Shown here piece after piece: positions 7,543 to 11,230 of a stretch of 11,230 nt of DNA (positions are counted from its first letter, which is position 1; each line of letters starts with the position of its first letter). The DNA is from Candidatus Dormiibacterota bacterium (lineage in GTDB: Bacteria > Chloroflexota > Dormibacteria > UBA8260), in contig CATPBU010000169.1 in NCBI GenBank assembly GCA_955652455.1, forward strand, positions 1 to 11,230, in the 5' to 3' direction. Under the pieces are notes generated by a model. It had not been told where the DNA came from. It did no database searches and worked only from the letters and a program-made list of their open reading frames with translations. The position numbers and the translations under genes were made by a program.

Positions 7543-7606
7543 CCTCCGAAGGTTCGTCACAACGGCAGGGCAACTCGTTGCAAAGCCGTCGGGGCCGTGT
7601 CGGAGG
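7543..7606 (+). promoter_or_regulatory. Structured pilin leader RNA, candidate riboswitch with sequestered ribosome site
   Basis: The 90-base gap before the pilin gene can fold compactly. CCTCCGA (7543-7549) pairs perfectly with TCGGAGG (7600-7606), hiding the only Shine-Dalgarno-like sequence. Inside it, ACGGC (7562-7566) pairs with GCCGT (7585-7589), and GCAA (7570-7573) pairs with TTGC (7578-7581) across a CTCG loop. The blocks AGGGCAA and GCAAAGCC occur in the same order as in the first hairpin of c-di-GMP-I (GEMM) riboswitches, a class known to precede pilin genes. However, I cannot find the second hairpin that class needs, so the ligand assignment is only a hint. A simple on/off fold of the ribosome site is the better supported reading. 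Confidence 0.45.
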
Positions 7607-7622
7607 AGAGTCAATAGTCTCT
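7602..7622 (+). promoter_or_regulatory. Unusually distant Shine-Dalgarno of the pilin gene, with a small hairpin between
   Basis: GGAGG (7602-7606) lies 23 bases before ATG 7630, too far for normal use. AGAG (7607-7610) can pair with CTCT (7619-7622) around an 8-base loop, which would bring the effective distance to 7 bases. Alternatively, a CTG at 7621 in the pilin frame could act as the start. The 4-bp stem is weak, so the bridging idea is inference. Confidence 0.3.
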
Positions 7623-7629
7623 GGCGCAA

Positions 7630-7821
7630 ATGCTGAATGACCTCTGCCTCCGCATCCGTACGGCTCTCATCCGCGCGCAACGCGACGAAGCAGGCCAGGG
7701 GATGGCGGAATATGCCCTCATCCTGGTCCTCATCGCCGTGGTGGTGATTCTCATCCTCACCATCGTCGGTAAACAGGTGAACAACGCGTTCTCCAACGTC
7801 AGCAGCGGCCTGGGCACCTGA
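7630..7821 (+). CDS. Flp/Fap-family type IVb prepilin
   Basis: A 63-residue Flp-type pilin precursor. A hydrophilic leader (residues 1-22, with several Arg) is followed by AGQGMAEYALI, where prepilin peptidase would cut after Gly22 so that Glu lies at mature position +5, as in Flp pilins. The next 20 or so residues (LILVLIAVVVILILTIVG) form the single hydrophobic helix that serves as membrane anchor and pilus core, and a short polar tail (VNNAFSNVSSGLGT) ends the protein. The mature pilin is about 41 residues, within the Flp size range. No Tad secretion ATPase, TadB/C, TadV peptidase or secretin is adjacent, so assembly proteins must be encoded elsewhere. The ATG start is the only one in frame after a stop codon at 7615, but see the odd leader. 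It converges on the membrane-protein gene 26 bp away. Confidence 0.92.
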   Translation: MLNDLCLRIRTALIRAQRDEAGQGMAEYALILVLIAVVVILILTIVGKQVNNAFSNVSSGLGT

Positions 7822-7850
7822 CCTGCACGCCCTTGCAGGGTGATGGGTCA
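7819..7850. terminator. Hairpin between convergent pilin and membrane-protein genes
   Basis: CCTGCA (7822-7827) and TGCAGG (7834-7839) form a 6-bp stem with a 6-base loop in the 26-bp convergent gap. An outer pair TGACC (7819-7823) and GGTCA (7846-7850) contains both stop codons and can extend or compete with the inner stem. No T tract follows on either strand. A bidirectional terminator role is inferred from location. Confidence 0.45.
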
Positions 7851-9542
7851 CGGTCGACCGAGCAGCACGGCGACGCCGTGCCACACGACGGCGCCGCCGC
7901 CGGCGTACGTCTCGGGACCGAGGATACGACGCATCAGTTCGAGCTCCTGGTCATGCTGCGCACCGCCGGACAGAACGACTGTGCCGACCCCCAGGCGCTG
8001 CAGGTCGTCGCGCATCCCGGTCACACTGAGTGTGCCGATGTCCAACCGCGCGCCCAATTCCAGGGCAGCCAGGGTGTCAGTCAGCGTTGACGCGGGGTAA
8101 TACGCGATCCCGTTGGAGCCGTAGGCGTTGCCATTGACCATTCGCCAGCGCAGCCCGGCCTGAACCTGCCAGATGAGCGCGTTGAAGCCGGACCCCTCGA
8201 TCAGCGGCACGATCAGAACCGTGTCCCCCGCGGGGATCGTGGCAGCGTCGGCACTCGTGATGTACGGCGGCGCATACGCGGCAGTGACGGGCATGGCCGC
8301 GGGAAGCAGCGTCACCAGCGCGGCGGCAATCAACGCGCACCGCGGCAATCGCTCACGTCCGTGATGATTGAGCGCGTGGTCCACCGCCACAGCGACGACG
8401 AGGGCGATGCCCACCCAGGCGAGCACCATCAGGCGAGCCGCGTCGAGGTCCTCGAGAAAGGGAAGCCTGTCAACGAGGATCCACGGCAGAGGGACGGCCG
8501 TGGTGACGCCGCCGATGTGGAGATGGGGGCCAAGCGCCAGCACGCACGTGATCAGGGTGACCGGCATTGCCCATCTGACCGTCACCGAGATCTTGCGCAG
8601 CCGCTGCCACGCGATCAGAAGGAGCAGCATCACCGGCACGCCGATGTACGCGCCCGCGTCCTCGGTGACGATCGACCATGGGTCGGCCAATAGTCCGGGT
8701 AGGCGGAGCAGCTGTCGTGACGCAGGTACAAGGAACGCCCCCGCATCCGCGACGACGAAGTCGCCGGGCACCAGGCGTCCGCTGGGACGGTAAGGACCCA
8801 GGAATTGGACCGCCAGTGGTACCGCCGCCAGCACGACGGCAGCACCGACCGCCACTGCAAGAACTGCACCGAGTCGCCTGGTCGCATCACGTGCCTGTTC
8901 GCGATGCTGCAGTGCCAGCACAGCGGCTGCACACGCGGCGACGATGGTGGTGGCGAGCACCATCTCCTCGCTGGTCAGTAATTCGACTGCGGTTGCGACG
9001 CCGAGGACGACACCTACTCGCCAAGCCGGCCAGCTTCGGCGCACGATGCCTTCGTGAAGGAGGAGGAGTACCACCGGTGGGAACCACGCCATCGACGTCT
9101 GGGCGTGGCCGAGAGATTCGGCCAGAATGGCTTGGCTGAAGCCGTACACGAGCCCACCGACCCACGCTGCCACCGGTGAGCGGACGAACCGTCGCAGTGC
9201 CGCGAACGCTGCCCACGCCGACAGCACCGGAGCGGCGATGACGAGCACGTCGTAGGCCGCGTACGGACCGGCAACTAGAGTCACCGGCGTCAACACAATG
9301 CCCGGCAGTACCAGGCTGGGGTTCCACATCAGGTTGACGCCGCCGGGGGCCTGGATCAGCTTGGTGATCAGCGGATCGTGACCGTGCCGGAGGGCGTCGG
9401 CGACCACGTCGATCGCATACACCACAGCCTTGGCGTCGGAATCGAGACCGATCCACGAGTGTCCCATCACCGGCAGCACGCCGCCGAAGATCGCAAGAGT
9501 GACGAGCGCGTATAGGCCGGGAGCCACGATGCGCCGCTGCAT
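7848..9542 (-). CDS. Polytopic membrane protein, GT-C glycosyltransferase-like
   Basis: A 564-residue integral membrane protein. The first membrane helix (about 8-26) is followed by an outward loop with Asp34 and Asp36 in GLDSDAK, then HGHDPLITKLIQAPGGVNLMWNP. Such acidic residues in the first extracytoplasmic loop are typical of GT-C enzymes using lipid-phosphate sugars. About ten further hydrophobic segments follow, for example at LVLPGIVLTPVTLVAGP, VVLAAVPLAVQFL, VPVMLLLLIAW and LVAVAVDHAL-type stretches, then a roughly 140-residue soluble C-terminal part. The pattern matches uncharacterised actinobacterial membrane proteins of similar size, judged from memory; donor, acceptor and even catalytic activity are unproven. 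ATG 9542 precedes the first helix directly and has no clear Shine-Dalgarno. It stands alone, convergent with the pilin and divergent from pspA. Confidence 0.75.
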   Translation of the reverse strand: MQRRIVAPGLYALVTLAIFGGVLPVMGHSWIGLDSDAKAVVYAIDVVADALRHGHDPLITKLIQAPGGVNLMWNPSLVLPGIVLTPVTLVAGPYAAYDVLVIAAPVLSAWAAFAALRRFVRSPVAAWVGGLVYGFSQAILAESLGHAQTSMAWFPPVVLLLLHEGIVRRSWPAWRVGVVLGVATAVELLTSEEMVLATTIVAACAAAVLALQHREQARDATRRLGAVLAVAVGAAVVLAAVPLAVQFLGPYRPSGRLVPGDFVVADAGAFLVPASRQLLRLPGLLADPWSIVTEDAGAYIGVPVMLLLLIAWQRLRKISVTVRWAMPVTLITCVLALGPHLHIGGVTTAVPLPWILVDRLPFLEDLDAARLMVLAWVGIALVVAVAVDHALNHHGRERLPRCALIAAALVTLLPAAMPVTAAYAPPYITSADAATIPAGDTVLIVPLIEGSGFNALIWQVQAGLRWRMVNGNAYGSNGIAYYPASTLTDTLAALELGARLDIGTLSVTGMRDDLQRLGVGTVVLSGGAQHDQELELMRRILGPETYAGGGAVVWHGVAVLLGRP

Positions 9543-9551
9543 ACGACCAGC

Positions 9552-9557
9552 ACCCTA
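9552..9557 (-). promoter_or_regulatory. Candidate -10 element of the membrane-protein gene
   Basis: The minus strand reads TAGGGT, a TANNNT match ending 9 bases before ATG 9542. The transcript would start 1-3 bases before the codon, so it would be nearly leaderless, consistent with the missing Shine-Dalgarno. No clear -35 is visible. Confidence 0.35.
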
Positions 9558-9560
9558 CAC

Positions 9561-9578
9561 GCGCGTCGGTCGACGTGC
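9561..9578. repeat. Imperfect 18-bp inverted repeat beside the membrane-protein promoter
   Basis: CGTCG (9564-9568) and CGACG (9571-9575) are separated by GT, and the outer bases extend the symmetry to 9561-9578 with one G-T mismatch. It lies just upstream of the candidate minus-strand -10 box, a usual place for an operator. Function is inferred from position only. Confidence 0.3.
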
Positions 9579-9592
9579 CTCTCCGCCAGACG

Positions 9593-9608
9593 GGTCGTGA
9601 TCGCGACC
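9593..9608. repeat. Inverted repeat in the divergent membrane-protein/pspA region
   Basis: GGTCG (9593-9597) and CGACC (9604-9608) flank TGATCG. A second overlapping pair, ACGGG (9590-9594) and CCCGT (9612-9616), surrounds it. Possible protein-binding site; nothing else is recognisable in 9579-9718. Confidence 0.25.
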
Positions 9609-9718
9609 AGTCCCGTGATGCTGACAGCGCCGCCGACGCACTGGTAACGGATCAGCCATCAGGGGTGACGCGCCTGCCTTCCCGGCGAGCCGAACGGCGG
9701 GCCGGCGCGGGTTCATCC

Positions 9719-9724
9719 TAGAAT
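9719..9724 (+). promoter_or_regulatory. Candidate -10 element of the pspA-like gene
   Basis: TAGAAT is a good TANNNT match, placing transcription start near 9731 and leaving a leader of about 40 bases with a strong Shine-Dalgarno. No TTGACA-like -35 is seen. An alternative reading, an ECF sigma promoter with CGAAC (9691-9695) and GTT (9711-9713), would echo SigE control of mycobacterial pspA but is weak. Confidence 0.4.
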
Positions 9725-9727
9725 CGA

Positions 9728-9747
9728 GCAGGATCCTGCACCGCAGG
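9728..9747. repeat. Perfect 12-bp palindrome and overlapping hairpin at the pspA transcription start
   Basis: GCAGGATCCTGC (9728-9739) is a perfect palindrome starting 4 bases after the candidate -10 box. The same CCTGC (9735-9739) also pairs with GCAGG (9743-9747) across ACC, so two mutually exclusive hairpins or three half-sites overlap the likely start of transcription. Suggests an operator or a leader RNA switch; unproven. Confidence 0.4.
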
Positions 9748-9769
9748 GTCCGACGGCAAGGAGGCATCC

Positions 9770-10795
9770 ATGAGCGTGTTCCGACGCTTCAGCAACATCT
9801 TCCAGCAGAAGAGCAATGCCGCTCTCGACCGGCTGGAGGATCCCTCGCAGGCAATCGACCTCTCCTACCAGCAGCTGCTCGAACAGCAGCAGAAGCTGCG
9901 CGCCGCCCTCGTGGAGGCGACCACGGGGCAGAAGCGCCTGGAAAACCAAGCCACCGAGATGGACAAGCGCATCGCCCAGCTCAACGGCGCGGCACAGCAG
10001 GCGATGCAGTCCGGTAAGGAGGACCTGGCGACCCAGGCACTGACCCAGGCGGAGGTGCTCGGCCAGCAGCGCCAACAGCTCGATCCACAGATCCAGTCCA
10101 TCGCGGCACAGGTCACCAAGCTGCAGGGCGCCATACAGCGATACCAGGCGCGAGTGCAGGCGTTCGCCAGCCAGCGGGAAGCGCTCAAGGCCTCGTATGA
10201 GGCGTCGAAGGCAACGAGCTCGGCCGGCGACACCCTCGCCGGCATCGGCGAGCACACATCGGACGCGGCCATGATGATGCAGCGCGCCCAGGACAAGATC
10301 GCACGGTCGCAAGCGCACGCCGACGCAGTCGACTCGCTCCTGGACAGCGGCGTGCTCGATGCACCACTGCTCGGCGGCGGCGGCAGCAGACTCGACGAGC
10401 AGATTACCGCCACCGTTGTCGACACAAACGTCCAGGCCAAGCTCGCGGCGATGAAGGCCCAGCTCGGCCTCGCCGCGCCGCAGTCAGGACCCGCGCTGGC
10501 CGCCGCCGGCATCGTGGTGCGCATTCATGGGGATGAGCAGTACCGCCTTCCCGAGTCGGCTCGCCCTCAGCTCGATGCCTTCGACCATCGTCTTGTCGAC
10601 GCCGTCCGGTCCGGCGACGACGCAGCCTTCCACGCTGCCGTCGCTGACGTCAGCGCCTTTGTCAGGTCCACGGGCGTGCAGCTTCCCCACGAGAGCCTCT
10701 CCAGCAGCGAGATCATCCTGCCCAGCGCCGACATGTCACTCGATGAGGTGACCACGATGCTCCAGCAGGAGAACTGGATCGGCCAGCCCGCCTGA
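9770..10795 (+). CDS. pspA: PspA/IM30-family membrane-stress protein with fused C-terminal PspAA domain
   Basis: A 341-residue protein. Residues 1-22 form the amphipathic N-terminal helix that docks PspA on stressed membranes (MSVFRRFSNIFQQK). Residues 25-200 are long Gln/Ala-rich coiled coils with DPSQAIDLSYQQLLEQQQKL, typical of PspA/Vipp1 (ESCRT-III-like) proteins. A Gly-rich hinge near 202-206 and a further helix follow. From about 247 (GIVVRIHGDEQYRL) to the end is a compact domain matching PspAA, with SSSEIILPSADMSLDEV as its characteristic end. Mycobacterial PspA has about 270 residues and lacks it; PspAA is often a separate neighbouring gene. AAGGAGG (9758-9764) stands 5 bases before ATG 9770, a strong ribosome site. 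Expected role: oligomerising on the inner membrane to preserve its integrity under envelope stress. No PspB/C genes are adjacent. Confidence 0.92.
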   Translation: MSVFRRFSNIFQQKSNAALDRLEDPSQAIDLSYQQLLEQQQKLRAALVEATTGQKRLENQATEMDKRIAQLNGAAQQAMQSGKEDLATQALTQAEVLGQQRQQLDPQIQSIAAQVTKLQGAIQRYQARVQAFASQREALKASYEASKATSSAGDTLAGIGEHTSDAAMMMQRAQDKIARSQAHADAVDSLLDSGVLDAPLLGGGGSRLDEQITATVVDTNVQAKLAAMKAQLGLAAPQSGPALAAAGIVVRIHGDEQYRLPESARPQLDAFDHRLVDAVRSGDDAAFHAAVADVSAFVRSTGVQLPHESLSSSEIILPSADMSLDEVTTMLQQENWIGQPA

Positions 10796-10823
10796 CCGGC
10801 AGCTCCCCTGCGGACGCCTCAGG
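10791..10823. terminator. Convergent stop-codon-spanning hairpin after pspA
   Basis: CCTGA (10791-10795, pspA stop) pairs with TCAGG (10819-10823, stop of the opposing gene). Inside, CCG-CAG (10796-10802, one bulged G) pairs with CTGCGG (10808-10813) around CTCCC. The gap is 23 bp and no T tract is present. Candidate two-way terminator. Confidence 0.45.
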
Positions 10824-11220
10824 TCGTCAGTGACCGGAGCGCGTCGGTTGCCGCAGAGTTGGCGGTGGCTTCCTGCGCCACGCTGGCAAGCAGCTGGTCG
10901 AGCCACTCCTCCGTGCTGACTTCCTTGGCATAGGGGAGGCCGCCGCCGACACCGTGCACGATATGGATGTGGCGGCACACCAAGCGGCCATCTGACCCCT
11001 CGGCTTCGAACGTCTCACCCGCGAGGCTGACGGTAACCTTCCGAGGTAGTCGCTTCTTCTTGAACATGCTGTGGTCGCGCTCGACCGTCGTGTTCTTGGG
11101 CAGCGCCGCCTCCAGCGTCGCACAGAGCACGCTGAAGAAGACTCGCGAGTCACGTGCATCCGACTGCAGGGATGCAGCAAGCGCACTCAGATCAGGCTCA
11201 GGCGGAGGAGCGGCGTCCAC
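10819..11220 (-). CDS. Small uncharacterised protein next to pspA (5' end may lie outside window)
   Basis: At least 133 residues from GTG 11220; the frame stays open to the right edge and no ribosome site is seen in the ten remaining bases, so the true start may be beyond the window. There is no signal peptide or membrane segment. An N-terminal Ala/Pro-rich part leads to a helix (VLCATLEAALP), a basic patch (FKKKRLPRK), beta-strand-like sequence (VTVSLAGETFEAE), then GGGLPYAKEVSTEEWLDQLLASVAQEA and a helical tail. The EEWLDxLxxxLxxEA ending recalls small conserved actinobacterial proteins that I remember near pspA and TPM-domain genes. This likeness is from memory and gives no function. A role in the same envelope-stress setting is plausible from position, but the gene is convergent with pspA rather than in its operon. 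Confidence 0.7.
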   Translation of the reverse strand: MDAAPPPEPDLSALAASLQSDARDSRVFFSVLCATLEAALPKNTTVERDHSMFKKKRLPRKVTVSLAGETFEAEGSDGRLVCRHIHIVHGVGGGLPYAKEVSTEEWLDQLLASVAQEATANSAATDALRSLTT

Positions 11221-11230
11221 GCGCGCCGCG

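Noticed and set aside
7562..7589. Rho-independent terminator after the LLM gene
   Set aside because: The hairpin is not followed by a T run and it leads into a pilin leader on the same strand.
7543..7606. Firm annotation of a c-di-GMP-I riboswitch
   Set aside because: Only the first-hairpin blocks resemble the class; the second helix and its receptor could not be found, so it is kept as a candidate structured leader.
6694..7884. 396-codon minus-strand frame across the LLM and pilin genes
   Set aside because: Compositionally a shadow (His/Arg/Asp-rich), covering two well-supported plus-strand genes.
9555..9767. 70-codon minus-strand frame in the pspA upstream region
   Set aside because: Arg/Pro-rich translation, no ribosome site, no family resemblance; the region looks regulatory.
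9713..10318. 201-codon Leu-rich frame opposite pspA
   Set aside because: The Leu richness comes from reading the Gln/Glu-rich coiled-coil codons on the other strand.
1..11230. Search for CRISPR arrays, tRNA genes, insertion sequences, phage genes or toxin-antitoxin pairs
   Set aside because: No regularly spaced direct repeats, no transposase- or integrase-like translation, and no cloverleaf-like tract were noticed; gene density leaves little room.

Overview
The window is high-GC DNA that looks like a chromosome segment of an actinobacterium (Actinomycetota), possibly an environmental lineage such as Acidimicrobiia or Thermoleophilia; the class is a guess. The clues are a coenzyme F420 gene group (cofD, a Ddn-type F420 oxidoreductase and an LLM-class F420 oxidoreductase), many GTG starts, TANNNT -10 boxes placed for leaderless transcripts, and a PspA carrying an actinobacterial-style C-terminal PspAA domain. 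No tRNA, rRNA, CRISPR array, insertion sequence or phage gene was seen. No gene-free stretch exceeds 300 bases.

Left part (1-4231), catabolism. The 3' end of an acyl-CoA dehydrogenase gene (+) meets a tightly packed minus-strand operon, transcribed as aldehyde dehydrogenase > zinc alcohol dehydrogenase > FabG-like SDR > MaoC-like hydratase. Two junctions are 4-base GTGA overlaps and the last is a one-base gap. The enzymes fit oxidation of an alcohol to an acid, followed by beta-oxidation-like dehydrogenation, (R)-specific hydration and 3-hydroxy oxidation. No acyl-CoA ligase or thiolase is in the window.

Middle (4312-7539), F420 block. Divergent from that operon across 80 bp lies a plus-strand run: SDR, Ddn-like F420 oxidoreductase, cofD (F420 side-chain assembly) and an LLM-class oxidoreductase. 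Spacing is tight enough for one transcript, which would link F420 synthesis with its use. Next comes a solitary Flp-type pilin gene (7630-7821). Its leader can fold so that the likely ribosome binding site is paired, and it shares short sequence blocks with c-di-GMP-I riboswitches.

Right part (7822-11230), envelope. A polytopic GT-C-like membrane protein (-), a PspA/IM30 protein fused to a PspAA domain (+), and a small uncharacterised protein (-) at the edge. The 227-bp divergent region 9543-9769 holds candidate promoters and palindromes.

The most notable features are the pilin leader RNA, the PspA-PspAA fusion, the F420 block, and inverted repeats that include both stop codons at all three convergent gene junctions.
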